From positions 124,001-188,000 of the forward strand of contig NZ_RYZR01000007.1 in NCBI RefSeq assembly GCF_003977615.1: DNA of 64,000 nucleotides, in the 5' to 3' direction. Made by a program: the position numbers and the translations under genes. Below are positions 38,036 through 47,665 of this stretch, piece by piece; position 1 is the first letter of the stretch, and each line of letters starts with the position of its first letter. This DNA comes from Dyella dinghuensis (lineage in GTDB: Bacteria > Pseudomonadota > Gammaproteobacteria > Xanthomonadales > Rhodanobacteraceae). The notes beneath the pieces are model-generated. The model saw nothing but the letters and a program-made list of their open reading frames with translations. It did no database searches and was not told where the DNA came from.

Positions 38036-39253
38036 TTAGGGAACGCCGCCGGACCGGATCAGGGCAAGCACTTCGTAGCACGCGCCCATCGTGTGGTAGT
38101 CGGTTTTGCCGGCAGGACTTTTCTCGTCGCTATAGGAGCGATTGTCCCGCGTGAGGATGCGGAACCACGCGCCGTAGCGATGATCCACCAGATGCTCCCA
38201 CGCATAGGCCCACAGCTTCCCATACCATTCGTCATAGACGGGCATGTTGGTGTGCGAGTGAAGCAGGGCGGCGGCGGCCAGCGATTCGGCCTGCACCCAG
38301 AAATATTTGTCGTCGTCGCAGATCTTGCCATCCGGCGCGAAGCCGTAGCACAGGCCGCCGTATTGCTTGTCCCAGGAGCGCGTCACCGCTGTGTCGAACA
38401 GGTGACGTGCGGTGGGTACGAGCCAGGTTTCCTCGCGGCCGCGTTCCAGCAGCAGCGGCTCCATGATCAGCAGCAGCTTCGCCCATTCTGTTTGATGTCC
38501 GGGCTGGAAACCCCACGGACGGAACAAATGCTTCGGGTCGTCGCGGTGGTAGTCCCAGTCGATCGTCCAGTCCGTATGGTAGTGCTCCCACACCAGGCCG
38601 CCCGCGAGTTCGGCCTGACGGCGCGTCATCGCATGGGCGAGCGTCAGTGCGCGATCGAGATAGCGCGGATCGTCGCTGGCCTGATACGCGGCAAGCATCG
38701 CTTCGCACATGTGCATGTTGGCGTTCTGGCCGCGATAGTCGCTGAATTTCCAGTTCGCATCGGCTTCGTCGCGATAAAGATCGTTGCTCGGATCCCAGTA
38801 ACGCTGTTCCAGCAGATGCCAGGTTTCATCCATCCAGCCGGCCGCTTCGGAAATGCCTGCTTTCAGCGCGGTGGAGTAGGCGAGCAGCACGAACGCCACG
38901 CCGTAGGCGTGATTGGTGCGGTCTTCCGGCTTGCCATCGCGAATGGTCCACGCGTAACCGCCCGTTACTGGGTCGCGATGCACATCGCGCAGATAGCGCA
39001 AACCATGTCGCGCGGCGCGAATGTATTCATCGTTGCCGAATTCGATCGCGCCCATCGCATAGTTGAAAACAAAACGCGTGCTGCTCACCAGATGACGGTG
39101 ACTGGTGTCGTACACCGTGCCGTCATCGCGAAAGTAGTGGAAAAAACCGCCTGCAGGATCGATGGCGCGCGGATGATAAAAGGCCATCGTTTTTGCGATG
39201 TGGTCGCGCAGAAACGCTTCGGAGCGGAAATCCGGCAAGTCCGGCGTTGTCAT
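38036..39253 (-). CDS. AGE-family epimerase/isomerase, predicted D-mannose isomerase
   Basis: 405 aa (alpha/alpha)6 barrel of the N-acylglucosamine 2-epimerase superfamily, no signal peptide. Motifs RHLVSSTRFVFNYA, RGQNANMHMCEAM, GHQTEWAKLL, WVQAESLAA and KTDYHTMGACYE resemble the YihS/mannose isomerase branch. The neighbouring alpha-mannosidase and fructokinase favour mannose-to-fructose isomerisation; mannose 2-epimerase (to glucose) is the alternative. The start overlaps the kinase stop by 4 bp. Confidence 0.85.
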   Translation of the reverse strand: MTTPDLPDFRSEAFLRDHIAKTMAFYHPRAIDPAGGFFHYFRDDGTVYDTSHRHLVSSTRFVFNYAMGAIEFGNDEYIRAARHGLRYLRDVHRDPVTGGYAWTIRDGKPEDRTNHAYGVAFVLLAYSTALKAGISEAAGWMDETWHLLEQRYWDPSNDLYRDEADANWKFSDYRGQNANMHMCEAMLAAYQASDDPRYLDRALTLAHAMTRRQAELAGGLVWEHYHTDWTIDWDYHRDDPKHLFRPWGFQPGHQTEWAKLLLIMEPLLLERGREETWLVPTARHLFDTAVTRSWDKQYGGLCYGFAPDGKICDDDKYFWVQAESLAAAALLHSHTNMPVYDEWYGKLWAYAWEHLVDHRYGAWFRILTRDNRSYSDEKSPAGKTDYHTMGACYEVLALIRSGGVP

Positions 39254-40227
39254 GCGTGTGTCTCCATAAAATGTTCGACCTCAACCCGATCAGGCATGGC
39301 AGCAAACGAACCGTGCTTGGTCACGGCGAGCGCACCGCACGCGCTTGCGAAGCGCAGCGCGGCATGCAGGCGAGGCAAGGTGCCGATCCAGGCGTCGAGG
39401 TTTTCAGTCGTGATGTCTTGTTCGGCCAGCTGATGCAGGAAACCGCCGACGAAAGCGTCGCCCGCACCCGTGCTGTCGACCATCGGAACGTTGTAGCTGG
39501 GCAACTCGCCATCTGCATCCGGGTGATACCAGCGCATGGCATGTGGACCGTCCGTCACTACCAGCAAACGCGTGTGACCGCGCCACAGGCGATCGAGCAT
39601 TGCCTGTTCGCCTTCGACGGCGAGCCAATCGAATTCCTCGGCGCTCAGCTTCACGATATCCGCCTGATGCAGTGCAGGCCACGCGTAATGGCGAGGCTCC
39701 ACGCCCATCGGCCAAAGCGCCGGGCGCAGGTTCAGATCGAAGCTGACCAGCGCGCCCGTGCGACGTGCGCGATGCATGGCTTCCATCGTCGTCGCTGCGA
39801 GGTTTGGATCGGTCAGGCTGTTGGAGCAGGCGTGAAAAGCCGCCGTGTTGTCGAACGTCTGCTCGCGAAAATGTTCCGGGCGGAACAGCAAATCGGCCGC
39901 CGGTGGACGGTAGAAACTGAAGCTGCGTTCGCCGTGCGGATCGAGCGTGACGAAAGCCAGCGCAGTATTCGCTTCGGCAGTGCGTGCCACATCGATCGTG
40001 TCGACGCCGAGTTCCTGCAGGCTGTGCAGGAGGAAATCACCGAAGCGATCGAGCGCGAGCATGCCGGCAAAGCGCGAGTGGTTGCCCAGTCGCGCCGCAG
40101 CGACAGCGACGTTGGCTGGTGCACCACCGGCGAAGGGCAGGAACTGGCGTGCGAAACCATGGCCGTCGTTGCCTTCGCCGTGCATATCGATCAAAGCCTC
40201 GCCGAAGCAGAGGATGGAACGTTTCAT
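39250..40227 (-). CDS. PfkB-family carbohydrate kinase, predicted fructokinase
   Basis: 325 aa from the ATG at 40227; a TTG immediately upstream is less likely. PfkB signatures: N-terminal GGAPANVAVAAARLG and the C-terminal catalytic DSTGAGDAFVGGFL with the base Asp. Predicted to phosphorylate fructose produced by the adjacent mannose isomerase, feeding fructose-6-phosphate into glycolysis. 75 bp downstream of the MFS gene in the same operon. Confidence 0.88.
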   Translation of the reverse strand: MKRSILCFGEALIDMHGEGNDGHGFARQFLPFAGGAPANVAVAAARLGNHSRFAGMLALDRFGDFLLHSLQELGVDTIDVARTAEANTALAFVTLDPHGERSFSFYRPPAADLLFRPEHFREQTFDNTAAFHACSNSLTDPNLAATTMEAMHRARRTGALVSFDLNLRPALWPMGVEPRHYAWPALHQADIVKLSAEEFDWLAVEGEQAMLDRLWRGHTRLLVVTDGPHAMRWYHPDADGELPSYNVPMVDSTGAGDAFVGGFLHQLAEQDITTENLDAWIGTLPRLHAALRFASACGALAVTKHGSFAAMPDRVEVEHFMETHA

Positions 40228-40302
40228 CAAGTAAACCCCAGTACGTCATGAAGCCGCGTGCCTTCGCAGCGGACGAGTTGCGTGATAGTCAACGGCCGGC
40301 AC

Positions 40303-41631
40303 TCACTGTTGTGCATCGACCGGAGCAGTGCGGATATACGACCCGCGCATGCCATAGAAAACGATGTAGGCGTAGCAAAGCAACGGCAGAACAAAGGCGT
40401 GTTGAATGCCGATGTTGTCCGCCAGAAAACCTTGCAGAAACGGCAACACCGCGCCACCGACGATCGCCATGATCAACAAGCTCGACGCTTTGCCGGTCAG
40501 CGGACCCATGCGCTCGATGCCGAGCGAGAAAATCGTCGGGAACATGATCGAGTTGAACAGGCCGATCGCTACGATGCTGTACATCGCCGTATCGCCGCTC
40601 GTTGTGATGGTGGTCAGCAGCAACAAGATGTTGACGCTTGCGAAGATGGCCAGCAGCTTGCGCGGTGAGAAAGCAGCGAGCAATGCCGAACCCAGGAAGC
40701 GCCCGACCATCGCGCCGCCCCAGTAAAGCGACACGTAATGCGCGGCTTCCTGATCGCTCATGTGGCCGATGCTCGGCTGCGCCAGGTAATTCACCATGAA
40801 GCTGCCGATCGATACTTCGGCGCCAACGTAGAAGAAGATGCCAAGTACGCCAAACAATACGTGCGGATAACGCAACGCATCGAGCAAGCTGTGGCGGTCG
40901 GTGTCGGCCTGCTCCGTGGTCTCTTCCAATTTAGGCAGGCGAAAAATCCACACGAACACCGCAAGCAGAACCAGCACGACGGCAAGGCCAATGTATGGCG
41001 TCTGCACCGACTGCGCTTCTTGCGCGCGATAAAGCGTTTGCTGACTGGCAGAAAGAGCCGCAATTTCGCTGGCGCTTTTTACTTTGGTGGAAAGAATCAG
41101 CAAGCTGCCGAACCATGGCGCAATCGTTGTGCCGAGCGAATTGAGCGCTTGCGCCAACGTGAGGCGGCTGGAGCTGGTTCGCTCCGGCCCCAACAAAGCG
41201 ACATATGGATTGGCGGCAACCTGCAACACCGTAATGCCGGTAGCAAGCACAAACAGCGCACCGAGAAATGCCGGATAAAGCCGCAAACCTGCAGCGGGCC
41301 AGAAACCTACTGCGCCGATGCCCGCAATGATCAATCCGGCAACGATACTTTTCTTGTATCCCAAATGAGCCACCACTCGTCCAGCCGGTAGCGACATCAG
41401 GAAATACGCGCCGAAGAACGTGAACTGCACGAGCATGACCTGCGCGTAGCTCAACTCAAAAACGGCTTTCAGGTGCGGAATCAGGATGTCATTGAGGCAG
41501 GTCAGAAACCCCCACATGAAAAAGACCGTCGTGATAACGGTCAACGCCATCGGGTAGTACGTGTAACGGTTGTCTTCGGAGCCTGTCGTCTTCACCGCGG
41601 AAGATGGCGACGTTGGAGCAGTAAAAGCCAT
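40303..41631 (-). CDS. FucP/GluP-type sugar MFS transporter
   Basis: 442 aa with 12 predicted transmembrane segments; FHS-family sugar/H+ symporter. Characteristic stretches: TTVFFMWGFLTCLNDILIPHLK in segment 1, VLQVAANPYVALLGPE in segment 4, and LTLAQALNSLGTTIAPWFG. Located between the LacI regulator (17-bp gap) and the fructokinase, so the likely cargo is mannose or a related hexose. Confidence 0.92.
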   Translation of the reverse strand: MAFTAPTSPSSAVKTTGSEDNRYTYYPMALTVITTVFFMWGFLTCLNDILIPHLKAVFELSYAQVMLVQFTFFGAYFLMSLPAGRVVAHLGYKKSIVAGLIIAGIGAVGFWPAAGLRLYPAFLGALFVLATGITVLQVAANPYVALLGPERTSSSRLTLAQALNSLGTTIAPWFGSLLILSTKVKSASEIAALSASQQTLYRAQEAQSVQTPYIGLAVVLVLLAVFVWIFRLPKLEETTEQADTDRHSLLDALRYPHVLFGVLGIFFYVGAEVSIGSFMVNYLAQPSIGHMSDQEAAHYVSLYWGGAMVGRFLGSALLAAFSPRKLLAIFASVNILLLLTTITTSGDTAMYSIVAIGLFNSIMFPTIFSLGIERMGPLTGKASSLLIMAIVGGAVLPFLQGFLADNIGIQHAFVLPLLCYAYIVFYGMRGSYIRTAPVDAQQ

Positions 41632-41648
41632 GGTGATTTCCGTGTGAA

Positions 41649-42701
41649 TCAGGCGTGGTGTGGTGGGCAGCTGCTGGCGCGTACGAGCAGTTGCACGGGA
41701 ACGATGGTTTGGCGGGATGATGACGACGGTTCCTGCAGGCGCTGCAGAATAAGTTCTGCGGCCTGACGTCCTCGTGCACGCGGCGTTACTGCCAGCGTGG
41801 TGAGCGGTGGCGCGCTGACGGCAGCTTCGGCAATGTCATCGAAGCCGGTGAGGGCGAAATCGCGACCCGGTTGCAGACCGCGCTGATGCAGACCAAGCAT
41901 CAGACCCAATGCCACCGCATCGTTGTAGCAAACGGCGGCAGTCGGCGCGGCGTTGCCTGCAAACAGCTGCTCGCATTGCGCAACAGCGTCCAGGCGATTG
42001 GGAAGGCATTCCACCATCCCGTTCGGTTCGATCGGCAAGCCGGCGGCCTGCATCGCCTCGGTGTAACCGGCACGACGTTGACGGCAGGAACTCGATCCGC
42101 CGTGGCCGCCGTAAAACGCGATGCGTTGGTGGCCTTGCCCAATCAGATGTTCGGTGGCCAGTCGCGCGCCGCGCTGGTTGTCCAGGGTGAGGCGATCCCA
42201 GTGCGCACATGCTGCCGTGTTGCCGCTGACTTCGCGATTGAACAGCAGCACCGGCGTGGTGGCCCCTACGGCCGCTAGTAGCTGTGCGGCATCGCTGCCT
42301 TCGGCGGGGGAGAGAATGATGCCTGCAGGACCATGCTCCATCAGCGAGCCCAGCACGGCCTGCTCGCGCTCGGTCGATTCACTGGTGCTGCCCAGCAGCG
42401 TGACGTACCCCGCATTTCCCAGGATTTCGTCCACACCGGCCGCAAATTCGGCGAAGAACGGGTTGGCAAGATCGTTCAGCACCAGTGCGATGCTGGACGA
42501 CGTGCGTCGGCGAAGATTCGCCGCGGCGCGGTTATAGACATAACCCTGCCGCCGCAGCTCCTCTTCCACCCGCGCGCGCGTATGCTTGTTGACCAAGGGG
42601 CTCCCGCGCAGGACGAGCGAGACCGTTGCGCGGGAGACGTCGCAACCCGCGGCAATGTCGCTAAGTGTGACCTTACGGCCGACCGGCGATGTGTTCCCCA
42701 T
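41649..42701 (-). CDS. LacI-family transcriptional regulator of the mannoside locus
   Basis: 350 aa. N-terminal helix-turn-helix and hinge (about residues 11-65; LSDIAAGCDVSRATVSLVL, with RRTSSSIALVLNDLANPFF opening the periplasmic-binding-like core), then a sugar-binding dimer domain. First gene of the - strand catabolic operon and divergent from GH92. Two palindromic operators lie in the 151-bp gap, so it probably represses itself, the operon and the mannosidase until a sugar inducer binds. Confidence 0.93.
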   Translation of the reverse strand: MGNTSPVGRKVTLSDIAAGCDVSRATVSLVLRGSPLVNKHTRARVEEELRRQGYVYNRAAANLRRRTSSSIALVLNDLANPFFAEFAAGVDEILGNAGYVTLLGSTSESTEREQAVLGSLMEHGPAGIILSPAEGSDAAQLLAAVGATTPVLLFNREVSGNTAACAHWDRLTLDNQRGARLATEHLIGQGHQRIAFYGGHGGSSSCRQRRAGYTEAMQAAGLPIEPNGMVECLPNRLDAVAQCEQLFAGNAAPTAAVCYNDAVALGLMLGLHQRGLQPGRDFALTGFDDIAEAAVSAPPLTTLAVTPRARGRQAAELILQRLQEPSSSSRQTIVPVQLLVRASSCPPHHA

Positions 42702-42719
42702 TTATGCCCGATCCTTGCT

Positions 42720-42735
42720 TTTGGAACGATCCAAA
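42720..42735. promoter_or_regulatory. LacI-type operator O1
   Basis: TTTGGAACGATCCAAA: half-sites TTTGGA/TCCAAA around a 4-bp ACGA spacer. It lies 19 bp before the lacI-family start codon. A near-identical site is found 90 bp away. Confidence 0.8.
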
Positions 42736-42809
42736 TTTACCTGAAACGGCAGGTTTGCGATCACGCAGTGCAGCATGCGTACGAAATCGGCCGGTGTTAG
42801 TTTGCGCCA

Positions 42810-42825
42810 TTTAGAACGATCCAAA
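42810..42825. promoter_or_regulatory. LacI-type operator O2
   Basis: TTTAGAACGATCCAAA differs from O1 by one base. It ends 27 bp before the GH92 start codon, placing it over the probable mannosidase promoter or leader. Confidence 0.8.
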
Positions 42826-42852
42826 CTCCCCTCCCCACGGATTTGAGCCCCG

Positions 42853-45192
42853 ATGAACCGCTTTGTGCTTTGTTCTTCGCTCTTCGTACTAACCGGATTG
42901 TTGAGTGTACCGGCTGCCAGCGTCGCCGCGGCACCGGGGGGCCAGCACGCCGATGAAGTGGACCCGCGCATCGGCACCGGCGGCGACGGCCACCTGTTCC
43001 CCGGCGCGACCGTCCCCTTCGGCATGATCCAGCTCTCGCCCGACACCGCCATGCCGGACTTCAAGCATGCCTATAAGTGGGCAGCTGGTTACCAGTATGG
43101 CGATCCGACGATCATGGGCTTCTCCCATACGCACTTTTCGGGCTCGGGGCATTCCGACCTGGGCGATGTCCTGGTCATGCCCATCGCGGGCGATGTGAAG
43201 CTCGATCCGGGCGATGAGAAAGTACCCGGCAGCGGCTATCGCTCGCGCTTTGATCACGCCACCGAAGTGGAGCATCCGGGCTATTACGCCGTCACGCTGA
43301 GCGACTACGGCGTGCGCGCCGAACTCACCGCCACGCAGCGCGTGGGCTGGCATCGCTACACCTTTCCAACGGGCAAGCCGGCGCATGTGTTGCTTGATCT
43401 GCGTCCGAGCATCTACGACTACGCGGGCAAGGTGCTTTGGTCGAACCTGCAGGTTCGTGCGGATGGCACTGTGACCGGATGCCGCACCACCCGTGGTTGG
43501 GCACCAGGGCGCGAATTGTGTTTTGCGATGCGCTTCAATCAGCCGATGACCTCTCGTGAGTTGTACAACCGCGAGACGGATCTTCTCTACAAGGGCTTCA
43601 AGGGGCCAGGCAATCAGCCGGTCGATCAAAATGCGCAGAACGGTCGCGCGATCGTCGGCGTGTTCGACTTCGGTGATCTGAAGCAGCCGTTGCTGGTGAA
43701 GGTTGCGATTTCACCGGTCAGCGAAGCGAACGCCATCGCCAACCTCGACAAAGACGGCCAAGGCTGGGCATTCGACCAGCATCGCGATGAAGCCAATGCT
43801 GCATGGAACAAGGCACTGGCAGCGATCGACGTCGATGGTTCTCCGACGCAGCGCACGCAGTTCTACACCGCGCTGTATCACTCCTTGATGGCGCCGAATC
43901 TGGCGATGGATGCCAATGGCGACTATCGCGGCCCTGATCATCAAGTGCATCACGCGGACGGTTTCAATTTCTATTCCAGCTGGTCGATGTGGGATGTGTA
44001 CCGCGCACAGCAACCGCTGTTGATCCTGCTGCATCCGGATCGCACCGTCGACTTCGTGCGTTCGATCATTGCTGCGCAGGAAGCCAGCCCGTTCCACATG
44101 CTGCCGGTGTGGGCATACGAAGGCCTGGAAACATGGTGCATGACGGGCTATCACGCCGTTGCCATCATCTCGGATGCGTATGTGAAAGGCATTCGCGGTT
44201 TCGATGCCGACAAAGCTATGCATGCGATGGTGTCGACTGCCACATACGGCGATTACGGCGATCTGGCCGACTACATGAAGCTCGGTTACGTGCCCATCGA
44301 CAAGGAAGTGGAGGGCGGTTCCAAGACGCAGGAATATGCCTACGACGACTGGGCCATCGCGCAGATGGCCAAGGCGATGGGCAAGAACGACATCTACAAC
44401 ACCTTCGAAAAGCGCGCGACGTACTGGCGCAACGTGTGGGATCCGAAAACCGGTTTCATGCGCGCGAAGTTGAGCGACGGCCAGTTCCGCGAACCGTTCG
44501 ATCCGGCGAGTGCGGGCTACGGTGACGACTACACCGAAGCCAACGCCTGGCAGTATTCCTGGTACGTGCCGCAAGACGTGGCCGGCCTGGTCACTGCGAT
44601 GGGTGGCGACAAGGCCTTCACCGACAAGCTCGACCAGATGTTCGATGCCAAGGTCGATCCGGCGATCTTCAAGGATGTGGAAGACATCACCGGCCTGATC
44701 GGCTGGTACGCGCACGGCAACGAACCGAGCCATCACATCGCCTATCTCTACGATTACGCCGGCGAGCCGTGGAAGACACAGCAGCGCCTCAAGCAGATCA
44801 TGGATAACGAATACGGTCCGGGGCCGGCCGGTTTGATCGGCAATGACGATCTCGGCCAGATGTCTGCCTGGTACATCTTCACGGCGTTGGGTTTTTACCC
44901 CGTCACGCCGGCGAGCACCGAGTACGCCATCGGGCGCCCGTTCGTGCCGCGTGCCGCGATCCACCTGAGCAACGGCCATACGTTCACCGTTACGGCCTCG
45001 CCGATGGATAACGACCATCCCTATGTGGGCGCGGTCACGCTCAACGGTAAACCGCTCGATCGCGTGTACCTGAAGCACGCCGACATTCTTGCCGGCGGTG
45101 AACTGCATTTCACGATGCAGGCCGAGCCGAACAAGACGTGGGGGCAGGATATTTCCGCACGCCCGACTGCGATGAGCCCTTACACGCACTAA
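42853..45192 (+). CDS. Secreted GH92 alpha-mannosidase
   Basis: Ca2+-dependent exo-alpha-mannosidase of family GH92. 779 aa with a signal peptide (cleavage near residue 27). DPRIGTGGDGHLFPGATVPFGM opens the N-terminal beta domain; FSHTHFSGSG, the GNEPSHH motif and GNDDLGQMSAWY in the catalytic (alpha/alpha)6 barrel are GH92 hallmarks. It presumably trims mannose from glycans in the periplasm or outside. Linkage specificity cannot be read from the sequence. Confidence 0.95.
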   Translation: MNRFVLCSSLFVLTGLLSVPAASVAAAPGGQHADEVDPRIGTGGDGHLFPGATVPFGMIQLSPDTAMPDFKHAYKWAAGYQYGDPTIMGFSHTHFSGSGHSDLGDVLVMPIAGDVKLDPGDEKVPGSGYRSRFDHATEVEHPGYYAVTLSDYGVRAELTATQRVGWHRYTFPTGKPAHVLLDLRPSIYDYAGKVLWSNLQVRADGTVTGCRTTRGWAPGRELCFAMRFNQPMTSRELYNRETDLLYKGFKGPGNQPVDQNAQNGRAIVGVFDFGDLKQPLLVKVAISPVSEANAIANLDKDGQGWAFDQHRDEANAAWNKALAAIDVDGSPTQRTQFYTALYHSLMAPNLAMDANGDYRGPDHQVHHADGFNFYSSWSMWDVYRAQQPLLILLHPDRTVDFVRSIIAAQEASPFHMLPVWAYEGLETWCMTGYHAVAIISDAYVKGIRGFDADKAMHAMVSTATYGDYGDLADYMKLGYVPIDKEVEGGSKTQEYAYDDWAIAQMAKAMGKNDIYNTFEKRATYWRNVWDPKTGFMRAKLSDGQFREPFDPASAGYGDDYTEANAWQYSWYVPQDVAGLVTAMGGDKAFTDKLDQMFDAKVDPAIFKDVEDITGLIGWYAHGNEPSHHIAYLYDYAGEPWKTQQRLKQIMDNEYGPGPAGLIGNDDLGQMSAWYIFTALGFYPVTPASTEYAIGRPFVPRAAIHLSNGHTFTVTASPMDNDHPYVGAVTLNGKPLDRVYLKHADILAGGELHFTMQAEPNKTWGQDISARPTAMSPYTH

Positions 45193-45211
45193 CCCTTCAC
45201 ATTCCCGCGAG

Positions 45212-45239
45212 CTGGCCAGCCCTTCCGGGGGCTGGTCAG
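45212..45239 (+). terminator. Hairpin after GH92
   Basis: 11-bp stem CTGGCCAGCCC / GGGCTGGTCAG (one G-U pair), 6-nt loop, 19 bp after the GH92 stop. No T-tract follows, so termination is only probable. Confidence 0.45.
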
Positions 45240-45304
45240 TGGCGTGCAAAACTGCGCAGAATGCATGCATCATGCCGGATGTGCAGCGGTAGCAAGGGCC
45301 GTCA

Positions 45305-47113
45305 ATGATCCGTGGGAAGGTGCGACAAGTAGCTGCCTTGCGCTGGCGTACCGCCGGCCTGCTGCTTGCCGTACTCGTCATTGTGGCGCTGCCCTACATG
45401 ATTACTCGCGGCGGCGCCCAGCAATCCCTCACTGCCGGAGAGTTGGTAACTCGCTCTGCCGAAGTGGAGGCGACGGTGTATCGCATCGCCGACCAGACGC
45501 ACGATAGCGAGTCGGCCATCTTCCATCTGCTCGAGAACGACCCGTTTGCGCACGCCCAGTCCATTGCACAGAGCGCGGAAAAAACCGTGCCTCCGCTGCT
45601 GGAGAGACTGCGCGCGCTGACCGCCGACGATGCCAGCCAACAGCATTTGGTCGACCAACTGGCCGCCGTGGAAAACGGCCGCCTCGCCCTGATGCACAAA
45701 GCGTTTCAGAACTATCAGCAAAACGATCACACCGGCGCCGATCAGGCCATGAGCGACGCCAACGCGTTGTTCCGGGTCGACGACATCGCGGGGATGATCG
45801 TCGAGAACGCGCGGCAGCAGCTCGAACAGCGGCAGGAACGCGCCACGCAGCAATCGATCAACAATCGCCTCGTATTGGCGCTCACGGCCGCCGCGCAGTT
45901 GCTGATGCTGACCATCGTGGTAGTGGTGTCGGAGCGGCAGATTGGCAGACGCCTGCGTGCCGAGATCGGCGAGCGCGAAGCGGTGCAGCGTTCCCAGTTG
46001 ATCTTTCAGGCCGTGCGCGAGCCGATCGCACTGCTCGACAACAATCTGCGCACGCTGCTGGTGAATGCAGCCTTCAGCGAGTTGTACGGCGTGTCGGAAA
46101 ACAGCCATGCCGAATACCTCGACGACATCGGCCAGGGCGCGTGGATGGACGAAGTGCTGCAGCAGCGCTTGCGCGATGTTTTGCTGCGCGATCGCGAGCT
46201 GTGGGACTACGAACTGACTCAACGCACCATCGACGGCATCGAGCGGCATGTCGTCATCAATGCGCGGCGACTGCAGCAGCAGGACAGCGACAATCCGTCG
46301 CTGCTGTTGACCGTCAGCGATGTCACGGCACGCGCGCTGGTCGAACAACAAGTCAAAGAGCTCAATCATCAGCTCGAAGGTAAGGTCGCTCAGATCACTG
46401 ACGTCAACCGCGAGCTCGAAGCTTTCAGCTATTCCGTTTCACATGATCTTCGCGCGCCGTTGCGGCATATCGCCGCGTTCGCGCAGAAACTGGAACACCA
46501 TCTGGGTGGGGAGGTCGACGACACCACCCACCATTACCTGGGTGTGATTCGCGACGCATCGCGACGCATGGCGCAGCTGATCGACGATCTTCTCGTGTTT
46601 TCTCGTCTCGGCCGTGGCGCCTTGCGATTGCAGGGCGTCGACATGCAAACCCTCGTCGAAGAAGCGCGCGTGCTCTGCGAGTCGGACGCGCACGGCCGGC
46701 ACATCGCCTGGGATATCGAAGCGTTACCGGTCGTGGTGGGCGATGAAAACATGCTCCGCACGGTGTGGCAGAACCTGCTCGGCAACGCCGTGAAATACAC
46801 CGGGCAGCGCGATGTGGCGAAGATCCATGTCTCGGTCAGGCGTGACGATACCGGCAACTACGTGTTCACGATTTCCGACAACGGTGCCGGCTTCGATATG
46901 CGCTACGTTGACAAACTATTTGGTGTATTTCAGCGCCTGCACAAAGCGAGCGAATTCGCAGGCAATGGAATTGGTTTGGCGAATGTGCGGCGCATCATCA
47001 TGCGACATGGCGGCCAGGTCTGGGCAGAAGGCGAGCCCGGACAAGGCGCACGTTTTCACTTCACGCTTTCGGCGATTGAGCCGCCGGATGCACAACAGTG
47101 GTTATCACCATGA
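45305..47113 (+). CDS. Membrane sensor histidine kinase (PAS, phytochrome-type HisKA)
   Basis: 602 aa. Transmembrane segments at about 16-33 and 185-208 enclose a CHASE3-like periplasmic helical domain. A PAS-like domain (about 225-345) and short coiled coil lead to HisKA with FSYSVSHDLRAPLRHI (phospho-His) and HATPase with NLLGNAVKYT, DNGAGFD and GIGLANVRRII. The HisKA resembles those of bacteriophytochrome kinases, which pair with Rcp1-type receivers, and the next gene (ATGA overlap) is exactly such a receiver. Signal unknown. Confidence 0.92.
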   Translation: MIRGKVRQVAALRWRTAGLLLAVLVIVALPYMITRGGAQQSLTAGELVTRSAEVEATVYRIADQTHDSESAIFHLLENDPFAHAQSIAQSAEKTVPPLLERLRALTADDASQQHLVDQLAAVENGRLALMHKAFQNYQQNDHTGADQAMSDANALFRVDDIAGMIVENARQQLEQRQERATQQSINNRLVLALTAAAQLLMLTIVVVVSERQIGRRLRAEIGEREAVQRSQLIFQAVREPIALLDNNLRTLLVNAAFSELYGVSENSHAEYLDDIGQGAWMDEVLQQRLRDVLLRDRELWDYELTQRTIDGIERHVVINARRLQQQDSDNPSLLLTVSDVTARALVEQQVKELNHQLEGKVAQITDVNRELEAFSYSVSHDLRAPLRHIAAFAQKLEHHLGGEVDDTTHHYLGVIRDASRRMAQLIDDLLVFSRLGRGALRLQGVDMQTLVEEARVLCESDAHGRHIAWDIEALPVVVGDENMLRTVWQNLLGNAVKYTGQRDVAKIHVSVRRDDTGNYVFTISDNGAGFDMRYVDKLFGVFQRLHKASEFAGNGIGLANVRRIIMRHGGQVWAEGEPGQGARFHFTLSAIEPPDAQQWLSP

Positions 47114-47556
47114 AACACAGTCCGCTACGCACCATTCTTTTGGTGGAAGACAGCCTCGTCGATGCCGAAATGACCATGGACGCCTTGCGCGAAGCCAACC
47201 TGGCCAATCCCGTCACGCATGTGGAAGATGGCGTCGAATGCCTGGACTGGCTCTATGCACGCGGCGCGTTCGCCGGTCGCGGCGAGGAAGACCCGGCCGT
47301 GGTGCTGCTGGATATCAAGATGCCGCGCCTGGATGGTCTGGAAGTGCTCACCCAGATGCGCGCGGATGAACGTTTCCGCCGCACGCCAGTGGTCATCCTG
47401 TCCTCCTCGCGCGAGGAGAGCGACCTGATCCGCAGCTGGGACCTGGGCGTAAACGCTTACGTTATGAAACCCGTGGATGTTTCGCAGTTTTTCCAGGCCG
47501 TGCGGACGCTGGGTCAGTTCTGGGCGGTGCTCAATCAGGCGCCCGAGCAGGATTGA
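47110..47556 (+). CDS. Single-domain response regulator (Rcp1-like)
   Basis: 148 aa receiver domain without output. The acidic pocket ED (13-14), phospho-acceptor D68 in LLDIKMP, the S/T in LSSSRE and the Lys in VMKPVD are intact. ATG at 47110 overlaps the kinase stop by ATGA. Likely a phospho-relay shuttle between the upstream kinase and another protein. Confidence 0.93.
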   Translation: MKHSPLRTILLVEDSLVDAEMTMDALREANLANPVTHVEDGVECLDWLYARGAFAGRGEEDPAVVLLDIKMPRLDGLEVLTQMRADERFRRTPVVILSSSREESDLIRSWDLGVNAYVMKPVDVSQFFQAVRTLGQFWAVLNQAPEQD

Positions 47557-47665
47557 TGCATTTCGCGGCGCATTGGCGTGGGTGTGCGAAAACCCGTCTT
47601 TTGGCCTCTTCCCCTCGCAACGCATTGAAATATGATGGGTGTGTTGACCGAGAAGGCCCAAGGGG

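Noticed and set aside
43711-45381. 556-codon - strand frame opposite GH92
   Set aside because: Antisense shadow; Arg/Val/His-rich with no motif.
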